A DNA stretch of 64,000 nucleotides from an uncultured Bacteroidales bacterium (lineage in GTDB: Bacteria; Bacteroidota; Bacteroidia; Bacteroidales; Bacteroidaceae): contig CADBXO010000001.1 in assembly GCA_902798685.1 (NCBI GenBank), positions 1 through 64,000 of the forward strand, given 5' to 3'. Below, piece after piece: positions 46,041 to 54,198 of the stretch. The translations under genes were made by a program, and so were the position numbers. Under the pieces are notes generated by a model. It did no database searches and had not been told where the DNA came from. It saw only the letters and a program-made list of their open reading frames with translations. Numbering within the stretch: the stretch's first letter is position 1; every line of letters starts with the position of its first letter.

Positions 46041-47287
46041 TGGCTATAGTAAAACCATTTCAGGGCATACGTCCGCCCAAAGAGCTTGTTGAGAAGGTGC
46101 AGAGCCGTCCTTATGATGTGCTCAACTCAGAGGAGGCCAAGGCCGAGGCTGCAGGCAACGAGATGTCACTTTACCACATCATCAAGCCTGAGATTGACTT
46201 TGATCCCATAGCCGAGGAGACCGATCCCCGCGTATATGCCAAGGCTGCTGAGAACTTCAAGAAGTTCCAGGACCAGGGCTGGCTCAAGCGCGACACCAAG
46301 GAGCAGTACTACATCTACGCTCAGACCATGAATGGCAAGACCCAGTACGGTCTGGTGGTTTGCGCTTATGTTGAGGATTACCTCAAGGGTAATATCAAGA
46401 AGCATGAGTTGACACGTGCCGATAAGGAGGAGGACCGTATGAAGCATGTTCGCGTGAACAACGCCAACATCGAGCCGGTGTTCTTTGCTTATCCCGATGA
46501 CAAGGTACTTGACGAACTGGTTGCCAAGTATGTCAAGGGTGCTCCCGAGTATGATTATGTTGCTTCAGGTGACGGTTTCCGTCATCAGCTCTGGATAATT
46601 GACAAGGATGAGGATATCAAGACCGTAACCGAAAGGTTCGCAGGTATTCCTTCACTCTATATCGCCGACGGTCACCACCGTTCAGCTGCCGCTGCTCTGG
46701 TAGGTGCCGAGAAGGCACGTCAGAATCCCAATCACCGCGGTGATGAGGAGTACAACTACTTCATGGCAGTATGCTTCCCGGCTTCACAGCTCACCATCAT
46801 CGACTACAACCGCGTTGTAAAGGATCTGAACGGAATGTCATCAGAGGAGTTCCTCAAGGCACTTGAAAAGAACTTCGTGGTAGAGAAGAAGGGTAAGGAT
46901 ATCTTCAAGCCGTCAGAGCTCCACACATTCTCCCTCTATCTGGATGGCGAATGGTATAAGCTCACTGCAAAGAAGGGTACATTCGATGACAGCGATCCTA
47001 TAGGTGTCCTGGATGTTACGATATCTTCAAACCTCATTCTGGACCAGCTGCTTGGTATCAAGGACCTGCGCCGCGACAAGCGTATAGACTTTGTTGGCGG
47101 AATCCGTGGTCTGGGTGAACTCAAGCGTCGTGTCGACAGCGGTGAGATGAAGATGGCTCTGGCTCTCTATCCCGTTTCAATGAAACAGCTTATGGATATA
47201 GCCGATACAGGCAACATCATGCCTCCCAAGACAACTTGGTTCGAGCCTAAGCTTCGCTCAGGATTGGTAATTCATTCACTTGACTGA
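46040..47287 (+). CDS. DUF1015 family protein in serine operon
   Basis: 415 residues, no signal peptide. N-terminal VKPFQGIRPPKELVEKVQSRPYDVLNSEEA and the strongly conserved YIADGHHRSAAA identify DUF1015. The fold is distantly related to ParB/SerK-type proteins (GHHR-like motif), and SerK in archaea is a free-serine kinase; it is therefore plausible, but unproven, that this protein acts on serine or phosphoserine. One-base overlap with serA makes co-translation certain in practice. No serB-type phosphatase lies in the operon. Confidence 0.88.
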   Translation: MAIVKPFQGIRPPKELVEKVQSRPYDVLNSEEAKAEAAGNEMSLYHIIKPEIDFDPIAEETDPRVYAKAAENFKKFQDQGWLKRDTKEQYYIYAQTMNGKTQYGLVVCAYVEDYLKGNIKKHELTRADKEEDRMKHVRVNNANIEPVFFAYPDDKVLDELVAKYVKGAPEYDYVASGDGFRHQLWIIDKDEDIKTVTERFAGIPSLYIADGHHRSAAAALVGAEKARQNPNHRGDEEYNYFMAVCFPASQLTIIDYNRVVKDLNGMSSEEFLKALEKNFVVEKKGKDIFKPSELHTFSLYLDGEWYKLTAKKGTFDDSDPIGVLDVTISSNLILDQLLGIKDLRRDKRIDFVGGIRGLGELKRRVDSGEMKMALALYPVSMKQLMDIADTGNIMPPKTTWFEPKLRSGLVIHSLD

Positions 47288-47292
47288 TACTG

Positions 47293-47327
47293 AAAAAGGC
47301 TTGCGAATCAATCGCAAGCCTTTTTTA
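47293..47327. terminator. bidirectional terminator after the serine operon
   Basis: AAAAAGGCTTGCGA pairs with TCGCAAGCCTTTTT around a short loop; serves DUF1015 and the convergent YjbR gene. Confidence 0.9.
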
Positions 47328-47328
47328 T

Positions 47329-47676
47329 TTATAATGATTCAACCCGGTCTTTCCTGGGGAGTTTGGCGTTGACTTCGTTGTAGGCGTGCCGGGTGAGTTC
47401 CTCTATTAGCGGACGATCCACATCGGCGTCCAGACGTATCTGGTTCCAGTATTTCTTGTTCCAGTGGAAAGCGCCTTCTATTGCGGCGTAATGATCACGC
47501 AGTTCCAGTGCACGCTCGGGGTCACATTTAAGGACCACTATATCGGGCTTATCGAGCGTAATGCAGGCGAATATCTTGCCTTTGAGCCGGAAAACCACGA
47601 CCGTATCGTCAAACGGCATATCCTCGGTTGCAAACGGCAGACTGAGGCAGTACTCACGGAACAGTTCTATATCCAT
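47329..47676 (-). CDS. MmcQ/YjbR family DNA-binding-fold protein
   Basis: 115 residues. CLSLPFATEDMPFDDTVVVFRLKGKIFA and KYWNQIRLDADVDRPLIEELTRHAYN are typical of the MmcQ/YjbR (CyaY-like fold) family. The E. coli structure suggests DNA binding, but a cellular role is unknown. It follows the fRMsr gene by 8 nt on the same strand. Confidence 0.9.
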   Translation of the reverse strand: MDIELFREYCLSLPFATEDMPFDDTVVVFRLKGKIFACITLDKPDIVVLKCDPERALELRDHYAAIEGAFHWNKKYWNQIRLDADVDRPLIEELTRHAYNEVNAKLPRKDRVESL

Positions 47677-47684
47677 AACGCGTT

Positions 47685-48152
47685 TCAGTTCAACAGCTTG
47701 ACTATCTGCTCCAGATAGCGGGCATCGGTCTCATCAAAGGTGTTCAGATACTTGCTGTCAATGTCAAGTACGGCGCATACCTTATCGGCTTTGAATAGGG
47801 GTACAACTATTTCGCTGCGGGACTCGCTGCTGCAGGCTATGTGTCCCGGGAACTTCTCAACATCGGGCACTACTATGGTCTCGCGGCGCTGCCAGGAGGT
47901 TCCGCATACTCCGCGTCCCAGCGCTATCCTTGTGCAGGCTATCGGACCTTGGAACGGCCCCAGTACCAGTTGCTCCTTGCCGTCCTTATCGGCTCGGACA
48001 ATGTAGAATCCTGTCCACCAGAATCCCATAGTCTCATGGATCAGGGCTGCCAGATTAGCCATATTGGCAATCAGGTCAGTCTCTCCGTCCAACAGTGCAG
48101 CTGCCTCTTTGAGCAACTGTGCGTATTTATGTTCTTTCTCTAAGTCTGTCAT
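47685..48152 (-). CDS. free methionine-(R)-sulfoxide reductase, GAF fold
   Basis: 155 residues from ATG 48152; 38 further in-frame codons upstream belong to the divergent gene region and are unlikely. GAF domain with the three catalytic/resolving cysteines C73 (GPIACTRI), C83 (GRGVCG) and C107 (GHIACSS); their spacing of 10 and 24 residues matches Cys84, Cys94 and Cys118 of E. coli fRMsr. It reduces free Met-R-sulfoxide with thioredoxin and protects against oxidants. A -7 TAATTTTG lies at 48166-48159, implying an almost leaderless mRNA. Confidence 0.93.
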   Translation of the reverse strand: MTDLEKEHKYAQLLKEAAALLDGETDLIANMANLAALIHETMGFWWTGFYIVRADKDGKEQLVLGPFQGPIACTRIALGRGVCGTSWQRRETIVVPDVEKFPGHIACSSESRSEIVVPLFKADKVCAVLDIDSKYLNTFDETDARYLEQIVKLLN

Positions 48153-48158
48153 ATGCCA

Positions 48159-48166
48159 CAAAATTA
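48159..48166 (-). promoter_or_regulatory. -7 element TAATTTTG for the fRMsr gene
   Basis: Exact TAnnTTTG on the minus strand ending 6 nt before the ATG at 48152. Confidence 0.5.
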
Positions 48167-48192
48167 CTATTTTTATGACAATTTTTGCGGAT

Positions 48193-49032
48193 ATGGCGGA
48201 GCATTGGAGCATATATGCGGATTGGAACCCTTGGCATGGATGTACCAAGATAAGCCCGGGTTGCAAGTACTGCTATGTGTACAGGCAGGATGAGATGTAT
48301 GGAAGCGAGATAGGGAGCAATCTGGCCCGCAAGACCGCCGCATTCAACCTGCCCGTTAAGCGTAAGCGTGACCACAGCTGGAAAATTGAGCCGGGCAAGA
48401 TGGTATTTACCTGCTTTACATCAGATTTTCTGCTCAAGGATGCCGATGAGTGGCGGCCGGACTGCTGGCGTATGATGCGCGTGCGCAGTGACTTGTGGTT
48501 CTACTTCTTTACCAAGCGCATAGACCGTTTCATGGAGTGCATTCCTGACGACTGGGCCGATGGCTATGACAACGTGCTGGTGGGCTGTACGGTTGAGAAC
48601 CAGCAGATGGCTGATTACAGGCTTCCTATATTCAAGGAGCTCCCAATCAAGCACAAGTCGATTATCGTGTCGCCGTTGATATCGGCCGTGGATATATCGG
48701 CATACTTGGACGGTAGTATCGATGAGGTTTCGGTAGGAGGGGAGTCAGGCGTGGATGCGCGTCCGTGCAATTATGACTGGGTGCTGGACCTGCGCCGCCA
48801 ATGTGTTGAGAAGGATGTGCCGTTCCGTTTTCATCAGACGGGTGCCAAGTTCATTAAGGACGGCAAGCAGTATTATGTGAGGCGTCCGTTCCAGTTAAGC
48901 CAGGCTCACAAAGCCAATATAGATTACAAGATCCGTGAGTTTTACGTTCCTGAGAAAGTCAAATTCGAGTGGAAAGAGAGTGATTACCGACAGGAAGAGT
49001 TGTTTGACTCTGGCGATAGTGGAATTATTTGA
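48193..49032 (+). CDS. DUF5131 family (phage Gp37/Gp68-like) protein
   Basis: 279 residues from ATG 48193 (an in-frame ATG at 48175 is possible). IYADWNPWHGCTKISPGCKYCY carries C17-x6-C24-x2-C27, and further motifs are FTCFTSDFLLKDADEW, FFTKRIDRF, VGCTVENQQ and VGGESG, the DUF5131/Gp37-Gp68 family first noted in mycobacteriophages and distantly similar to radical SAM and spore photolyase-like folds. Activity unknown to me. Divergent from the fRMsr gene with a 40-bp shared promoter region. Confidence 0.88.
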   Translation: MAEHWSIYADWNPWHGCTKISPGCKYCYVYRQDEMYGSEIGSNLARKTAAFNLPVKRKRDHSWKIEPGKMVFTCFTSDFLLKDADEWRPDCWRMMRVRSDLWFYFFTKRIDRFMECIPDDWADGYDNVLVGCTVENQQMADYRLPIFKELPIKHKSIIVSPLISAVDISAYLDGSIDEVSVGGESGVDARPCNYDWVLDLRRQCVEKDVPFRFHQTGAKFIKDGKQYYVRRPFQLSQAHKANIDYKIREFYVPEKVKFEWKESDYRQEELFDSGDSGII

Positions 49033-49033
49033 C

Positions 49034-49041
49034 TATCTTTG
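49034..49041 (+). promoter_or_regulatory. -7 element TATCTTTG for the YigZ gene
   Basis: Exact TAnnTTTG starting 2 nt after the DUF5131 stop, with the next ATG 10 nt downstream: another very short leader. Confidence 0.55.
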
Positions 49042-49051
49042 AAATCTGATA

Positions 49052-49705
49052 ATGGATACGGCTATAGATACATACCTGACAATAAAGGGGAGTGCGCAGT
49101 CTCAGTTCGTGGAGCAGAGAAGCCGTTTCATCTCCTTTATATGGCACGTAACCACGGCCGATGAGGTCAAGGAACGTATCACTGCCCTCCAGAAAGAGTA
49201 CTATGATGCCCGTCATGTCTGCTATGCCTATATGCTTGGAGCTGAAAGGGCCGATTGGCGAGCAAATGACAACGGCGAACCGTCCGGTACCGCCGGTAAA
49301 CCCATTCTGGGGCAGATAAACAGCGCAGGACTGAGTGATGTTCTGATAGCCGTAGTGCGCTATTTCGGCGGTGTAAAGCTTGGAACCTCCGGACTGACCG
49401 AGGCTTATCGCTTGGCTGCCCAGCAGGTGATAGAGAAGGCCGATATCATCACGGCTTATGTGGAGCGCGATGTCACGGTACTGTTCACCTATAATATGAT
49501 GAATGTAGTGATGAAGGCCGCCAAAGACCTGGATGTCCAGATGGGCACACAGGATTGGGGCAGTTTCACAAATGACAGGTTCCCGGGCAGTTTTGACTGC
49601 AGGATGACCTTCAGGGCCAGACTTTCAGTGGCCGACGAGTTGGAGAAGAAGCTGAACGCGGTAGGTGAGACTCAAGCTGTAAGAGAGATAATAATTGATA
49701 AATGA
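49052..49705 (+). CDS. YigZ/IMPACT family protein
   Basis: 217 residues. N-terminal Impact domain (SRFISFIWHVTTADEVKE, ARHVCYAYMLG, NDNGEPSGTAGKPIL, VRYFGGVKLGTSGLTEAYR) and C-terminal DUF1949 ferredoxin-like domain. The eukaryotic homologue regulates translation through GCN1/GCN2; the bacterial role is unsettled but the Impact fold is ribosomal-protein-S5-like. Its stop overlaps the GH67 signal-peptide start by a couple of bases. Confidence 0.93.
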   Translation: MDTAIDTYLTIKGSAQSQFVEQRSRFISFIWHVTTADEVKERITALQKEYYDARHVCYAYMLGAERADWRANDNGEPSGTAGKPILGQINSAGLSDVLIAVVRYFGGVKLGTSGLTEAYRLAAQQVIEKADIITAYVERDVTVLFTYNMMNVVMKAAKDLDVQMGTQDWGSFTNDRFPGSFDCRMTFRARLSVADELEKKLNAVGETQAVREIIIDK

Positions 49706-49706
49706 T

Positions 49707-51728
49707 ATGAGACTGATCAAGTATGTTTTCGGACTGTCCGTGGCTATGATGGCAATGGGTTCTCAGTCCTGCACTCAGGCAAGACCTGAAAACGAGAGTG
49801 GACATAATCTGTGGCTGGGTGATATAACCGCCCCTGTAGTTGCCACGAATTCGGAGCTGCTCAGCCAGTACGATAAGGAACTCGGTGATGAGGGATTCCG
49901 CATCAAGCAGAATGACAAGGGAGTAGCTGTCATCTATGCCAATACTCAAGCCGGCATTATGTACGGCGCCTACCATCTGAAACGTCTGGGTGAGTGCGGC
50001 AAGCTTAATCTGGACAAGGAGATTGTAGAGGTTCCGGCTTTTAAGTACAGAGTACTGAACCACTGGGATAATCCAAACGGAACCGTGGAGCGTGGATATG
50101 CAGGCAAATCACTGTGGAAGTGGGATGAACTGCCCGGAACCATACGTCCCGAGTATGAGGAGTACGCACGTGCCAACGCATCGATAGGTATCAACGGTAC
50201 CGTGCTCAACAACGTGAATGCCGATCCCTGCATGCTCACACGCGAGTATCTGGAGAAGGTAAAGGTGTTGGCCGATATATTCCGTCCCTACAATATCAAG
50301 GTCTATCTGTCACTCAATTTCGCCGCTCCCAAGCATCTGGCCGGTCTTAAGACCAGTGATCCGCTTGACAAGGACGTAATCAAGTGGTGGAACGATAAGG
50401 TTGCCGAGATTTACAGCATTATCCCTGATTTTGGAGGTTTCCTTGTAAAGGCAAACTCCGAGGGTCAGTCTGGTCCTCAGGATTACGGCCGCACGCATGC
50501 TGACGGTGCCAATATGATTGCCGATGCCGTCAAGCCTTACGGCGGAATCGTGATGTGGAGAGCTTTTGTGTATGCTCCTGAATCAAAGGACCGCGCCAAG
50601 CAGGCAGTCGAGGAGTTCAAGCCTCTGGACGGACAGTTCCGTGACAATGTCATAATACAGATCAAGAACGGACCGGTTGATTTCCAGCCTCGTGAGCCGT
50701 TCAGTCCTCTGTTCGGACAGTTGGATAATACCAATATCATGGCTGAGATGCAGATAACCCAGGAGTATCTGGGACACAGCAACCATATGGTTTATCTGCA
50801 CCCAATGTGGAAAGAGTGCCTTGATGCCGATACCTATCAGAAGGGTGAGGGCAGCACCGTTGCAGCCGAGACTCTGGGTAAGGTACACGGCAACACCCAG
50901 TGGAGCGCCATTGCAGGTGTTACCAACATCGGTGACAGCGTCAACTGGTGCGGACATCAGATGGCACAGGCCAACTGGTACGCTTTCGGCCGTATGGCGT
51001 GGAATCCGGAACTGAGTTCAGAGCAGATCATTGACGAGTGGCTCAAACAGACATTCACTACCGATAAGAAGTTCGTGGAGCCGGTAGCCAAGATGATGCT
51101 GATGTCCCGTGAGACATGTGTCAAGTATGAGATGCCTCTGGGACTGCACCACTGTTTCTCAGGTGCAGGACACTATGGCCCCGGCCCCTGGGACCGTTCA
51201 TCACGTCCCGACTGGGAGCCTGCATACTATCATAAGGCTGCTGCCGATGGTATAGGCTTTGACCGTACAACAAAGGGTAGTGATGCCGTATCACAGTATC
51301 ATGAGCCTCTTAAGTCACTCTACAATGACGTGAATACATGTCCTGAAAATCTTATCCTCTGGTTCCATCATCTGCCCTGGGATTATAAGATGAAGAGCGG
51401 ACGTACTCTTTGGAATGAGCTCTGCTACACATTCCAGGAGGGTATTGATGAGGCACGCAGCTTTATCACAACATGGGAGAGCGTTGAGAAATACGTTGAT
51501 CCGTACCGTTACGGACAGGTGCATGAGAAACTGGTTCGTCAGGCCAAGGATGCCATCTGGTGGCGTGATGCCCTGATGCTCTATTTCCAGACATTCTCAG
51601 GCATGCCTATTCCCGATGACTGCACACAGCCGCAGCATACTCTTGATGAGCTGCGCCGTTTCCGTCTGCGTATATCGAACTATGAGACTCCGGCTCTTGA
51701 CAAGCTGCCGGAATACACCCTGGAATAA
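49707..51728 (+). CDS. lipoprotein alpha-glucuronidase, GH67
   Basis: 673 residues from ATG 49707. Lipoprotein-type signal (GLSVAMMAMGSQSCTQ). The enzyme removes 4-O-methyl-glucuronic acid from the terminal xylose of glucuronoxylan oligosaccharides. Catalytic residues by spacing: Glu252 (NSEGQS), Asp325 (VDFQPREP) and Glu353 (TQEYLGH); the intervals of 73 and 28 match E292, D365 and E393 of Cellvibrio GlcA67A exactly. Other family motifs: LHHCFSGAGHYGPGPWD, NLILWFHHLPWDY. It has no xylanase or SusCD neighbour here, but complements GH31, CE1 and xylA elsewhere in the window. Confidence 0.95.
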   Translation: MRLIKYVFGLSVAMMAMGSQSCTQARPENESGHNLWLGDITAPVVATNSELLSQYDKELGDEGFRIKQNDKGVAVIYANTQAGIMYGAYHLKRLGECGKLNLDKEIVEVPAFKYRVLNHWDNPNGTVERGYAGKSLWKWDELPGTIRPEYEEYARANASIGINGTVLNNVNADPCMLTREYLEKVKVLADIFRPYNIKVYLSLNFAAPKHLAGLKTSDPLDKDVIKWWNDKVAEIYSIIPDFGGFLVKANSEGQSGPQDYGRTHADGANMIADAVKPYGGIVMWRAFVYAPESKDRAKQAVEEFKPLDGQFRDNVIIQIKNGPVDFQPREPFSPLFGQLDNTNIMAEMQITQEYLGHSNHMVYLHPMWKECLDADTYQKGEGSTVAAETLGKVHGNTQWSAIAGVTNIGDSVNWCGHQMAQANWYAFGRMAWNPELSSEQIIDEWLKQTFTTDKKFVEPVAKMMLMSRETCVKYEMPLGLHHCFSGAGHYGPGPWDRSSRPDWEPAYYHKAAADGIGFDRTTKGSDAVSQYHEPLKSLYNDVNTCPENLILWFHHLPWDYKMKSGRTLWNELCYTFQEGIDEARSFITTWESVEKYVDPYRYGQVHEKLVRQAKDAIWWRDALMLYFQTFSGMPIPDDCTQPQHTLDELRRFRLRISNYETPALDKLPEYTLE

Positions 51729-51751
51729 AGAAAATCCGCCGGTGAAAAGCC

Positions 51752-52537
51752 TTAATGGCTGAGTAACCAGCGGATATCCTTATGGGATATGAGCTTAAGG
51801 AGGAATACCAGCGAGTAATACAGACTGGAACTCCTGACGCCTTTGACATCATATCCCAGATGGCTGCATGCCATGCCGAACATGGTCTCCATGGAGTGGG
51901 CCAGAGATCCTATGTTTCCGGTCTTGAGCTGCTTGCCGTAATCGCTGGATTTATAATCATTTTTTAGCAGGAACTGAATTATTTCAGTGCGGCACAGGAA
52001 CATTGTGCCTGAGCAGAATACAGCCTCCGGATTGTAGGGGATATCATAATCACGGCATAAAGACTGCGTCATGGAGTTGTTCCCGGCCGCTTCTTTCTTA
52101 AGCAGGAAGAATCGGGGACATACTATACCGATCTTGTCCGATGATGATATCGCGCGGTATGCTCTGTCAAAATTTTTCCTTGAGCCGATAAGCGGTGAAA
52201 TCAGGTTGTCCCTGAATCCGTATCCGTGAAAATGGAGGTGGTTGACCTTGAGACTGTTACGGCTGTTTTTGGTGTGAATCTTAAGAATGTACTTGAACTG
52301 TGACAGGTCAACCTGCTTCATTGCCTGGAAGAAAGGGTAGACGTCATAGCCGGAATTCTCAACGGTCAGTATTGAGGCATCGGGGAATCTGCTTTGAATC
52401 CTTTTGCTGATTTCCGCGTTTTCATCGGTCATTGTGACTATCAGCCTGAAAGGGACTGTGATGTTGGACAGCCTTTCCAGGAAATAATCAGTCTGATCCT
52501 GATAGTAAAGGTGCAGATGAACCAATAATTCGCTCAT
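51752..52537 (-). CDS. rhamnan synthesis protein F (RgpF)-like protein
   Basis: 261 residues. HLHLYYQDQTDYFLERLSNI, VENSGYDVYPFFQAMKQVDLSQFKYILKIHTKN and ICPRFF match the RgpF family (PF05045), glycosyltransferase-like proteins of polysaccharide assembly such as the rhamnan side chains of streptococci. It is an orphan here with no other capsule genes. Basic and hydrophobic at the C-terminus. Its 3' end meets the GH67 gene at a hairpin (stem around 51734-51776). Confidence 0.82.
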   Translation of the reverse strand: MSELLVHLHLYYQDQTDYFLERLSNITVPFRLIVTMTDENAEISKRIQSRFPDASILTVENSGYDVYPFFQAMKQVDLSQFKYILKIHTKNSRNSLKVNHLHFHGYGFRDNLISPLIGSRKNFDRAYRAISSSDKIGIVCPRFFLLKKEAAGNNSMTQSLCRDYDIPYNPEAVFCSGTMFLCRTEIIQFLLKNDYKSSDYGKQLKTGNIGSLAHSMETMFGMACSHLGYDVKGVRSSSLYYSLVFLLKLISHKDIRWLLSH

Positions 52538-52587
52538 ATTCTCCGTTGAAATCGCTGCAAAAATATTTCATTTAATTCACAAAATTG

Positions 52588-52617
52588 TTGATACAGTAAA
52601 AAATATGCATATATTTG
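52588..52617 (+). promoter_or_regulatory. promoter of the small outer-membrane barrel gene
   Basis: TTG at 52588-52590, 19-bp spacer, TATATTTG at 52610-52617; a full consensus promoter. Confidence 0.75.
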
Positions 52618-52647
52618 CATCACTAACCACTTAAAATAAAAAGGATT

Positions 52648-53238
52648 ATGAAGAAATTTTTGGTTATTGCAGCTGCAATTATTTCATTCAGTTCAGTAAA
52701 TGCTCAGGTCGCTTATGTGGGCTTTCAGAGTGTGACAGCAACAGGTAAGGCTACAACCGGTAACGTTACTGTTACAGAAAAGAACAACAACAGCGGCTTT
52801 TTTGTTGGCGGAGCAATGAATTTTGAAATTGCCGACGCTCTTGGAATCCAGCCCGCTCTTGAGTTCTCATATGCTGGAAGAACAGAAAAAGACATTCTTA
52901 ACAATGAAATCAAGCACTCCGCTATGGGTGTAAAGATTCCTATTGATGTTAACTATGGTTTTGAGCTGGCAGATGGTTTCAAGCTCGCTGCGTATGCAGG
53001 ACCTTCAATCTATTTCGGTATCTCCAACCAGGCTAAGAGCGAAAACGTTACTGTAGATAACTACGAGAACACCTACAGCCGTTTCGGACTCGGGCTCGGT
53101 TTCGGTGCATGGTGCGACATCCAGGATATGCTCCGCGTAAAGATCGGTTATGACCTGGGTCTGCTTAACCGCGATACCCGCGACAACATGTCATACAAGG
53201 AGAGCGGTCTGCTGATTTCAGTGGGTTACATATTCTAA
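52648..53238 (+). CDS. small outer-membrane beta-barrel protein
   Basis: 196 residues: signal peptide (LVIAAAIISFSSVNAQ), then alternating amphipathic strands (ALGIQPALEFSYAG, GFKLAAYAGPSIYFGI, YSRFGLGLGFGAWCDI) and a terminal aromatic (SVGYIF). This fits the eight-stranded OmpW/OmpA-barrel-like porin family (OMP_b-brl). No specific function. Own promoter and terminator. Confidence 0.85.
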   Translation: MKKFLVIAAAIISFSSVNAQVAYVGFQSVTATGKATTGNVTVTEKNNNSGFFVGGAMNFEIADALGIQPALEFSYAGRTEKDILNNEIKHSAMGVKIPIDVNYGFELADGFKLAAYAGPSIYFGISNQAKSENVTVDNYENTYSRFGLGLGFGAWCDIQDMLRVKIGYDLGLLNRDTRDNMSYKESGLLISVGYIF

Positions 53239-53255
53239 CCAAGGTCTGCTCATAA

Positions 53256-53287
53256 GAAAAAGACGCCTTGTCGGGCGTCTTTTTTTA
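53256..53287. terminator. terminator between the barrel gene and tRNA-Thr
   Basis: AAAAAGACGCC / GGGCGTCTTTTT with loop TTGTC; followed by a T-run on the plus strand and preceded by an A-run that gives a T-run for the tRNA on the minus strand. Confidence 0.85.
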
Positions 53288-53289
53288 TG

Positions 53290-53364
<75 letters not shown>

Positions 53365-53390
53365 GATTCGGCCGCGAAGGTAACTATTTT

Positions 53391-53422
53391 TTTTGTTGTA
53401 TCGGCTTTTTTGAGTTAATTTG
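53391..53422 (+). promoter_or_regulatory. putative promoter of the polyene operon
   Basis: TTTTG at 53391-53395, 19-bp spacer, TTAATTTG at 53415-53422 (one mismatch to TAnnTTTG), giving a ~35-nt leader before the ATG at 53462. The only promoter-like site found for the whole downstream operon. Confidence 0.5.
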
Positions 53423-53461
53423 CGTCTTAATATATCTACAACAATATAATAACCGTAGTAT

Positions 53462-54190
53462 ATGAAATACGCATTGGTTACCGGAGGATCAAGAGGACTA
53501 GGAAGGGCTGTCTGCTTAAAGCTTGCTGCACAGGGATATCCGGTTCTCATCAACTATAAATCAAATGAGGATGCAGCGCTTGAAACCAAGCGTCTGGTAG
53601 AGGAGGCAGGAGGTCAGGCAGAACTGATGCCTTTTGACGTCTCGGTCCAGGCTGAGGTTGAGGCTGCAGTTGACAAATGGCAGGATGCTCATAAGGAGGA
53701 TTACATTGCCGTTCTGGTAAACAACGCCGGAATACGCCGTGACAATCTGATGATCTTTATGCAGGATGATGACTGGAACAGCGTCCTGAACACAAACCTG
53801 AACAGTTTCTTCTATCTGACACGCCGCGTGCTCAAGAACATGCTTTCAAAGCGCTGGGGCAGGATAGTGAACATGGCTTCACTGTCAGGTCTTAAGGGGC
53901 TGCCCGGTCAGACCAACTACTCGGCCGCCAAGGCTGCACTGATAGGTGCCACCAAAGCTCTGGCACAGGAGGTTGCCGCCCGCAAGATCACCGTCAATGC
54001 CGTGGCTCCCGGATTCATAGCAACCGATATGACCAAGGAACTGCCCGAGGATGAACTCAAGAAGATGATCCCGGTAGGACGTTTCGGCCAACCCGAGGAG
54101 GTGGCCGCTGCAGTGGGTTTCCTTGCATCCGACGAGGCCGCCTATATTACCGGTGAGGTGATATCGGTCAACGGAGGACTTTATACTTGA
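53462..54190 (+). CDS. 3-oxoacyl-ACP reductase (FabG-like), polyene cluster
   Basis: 242 residues, classical SDR of the FabG type: GGSRGLGRAV cofactor loop, VNNAGIR, catalytic Ser in NMASLSG, YSAAK, and the FabG C-terminal VNGGLYT. In this setting it would reduce the 3-keto group in each elongation round of the polyene (the ApeQ role in aryl-polyene clusters). First gene of an operon that runs to the window end; the next ATG comes 8 nt after its stop. Confidence 0.9.
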   Translation: MKYALVTGGSRGLGRAVCLKLAAQGYPVLINYKSNEDAALETKRLVEEAGGQAELMPFDVSVQAEVEAAVDKWQDAHKEDYIAVLVNNAGIRRDNLMIFMQDDDWNSVLNTNLNSFFYLTRRVLKNMLSKRWGRIVNMASLSGLKGLPGQTNYSAAKAALIGATKALAQEVAARKITVNAVAPGFIATDMTKELPEDELKKMIPVGRFGQPEEVAAAVGFLASDEAAYITGEVISVNGGLYT

Positions 54191-54198
54191 TTTTTGAG

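Noticed and set aside
48064..48192. N-terminal extension of the DUF5131 frame
   Set aside because: It is antisense to the fRMsr gene; the family N-terminus begins at MAEHW (48193).
51734..51776. Hairpin between GH67 and the RgpF-like gene as a terminator
   Set aside because: The stem (ATCCGC/GCGGAT with an inner AGCC/GGCT) runs into the RgpF coding end and lacks a T-run; possible but not supported enough to annotate.
53462..54190. FabG of primary fatty-acid synthesis
   Set aside because: Its place at the head of an uninterrupted polyene-type operon with KS, ACP and LolA favours a specialised ketoreductase, though housekeeping use cannot be excluded by sequence alone.
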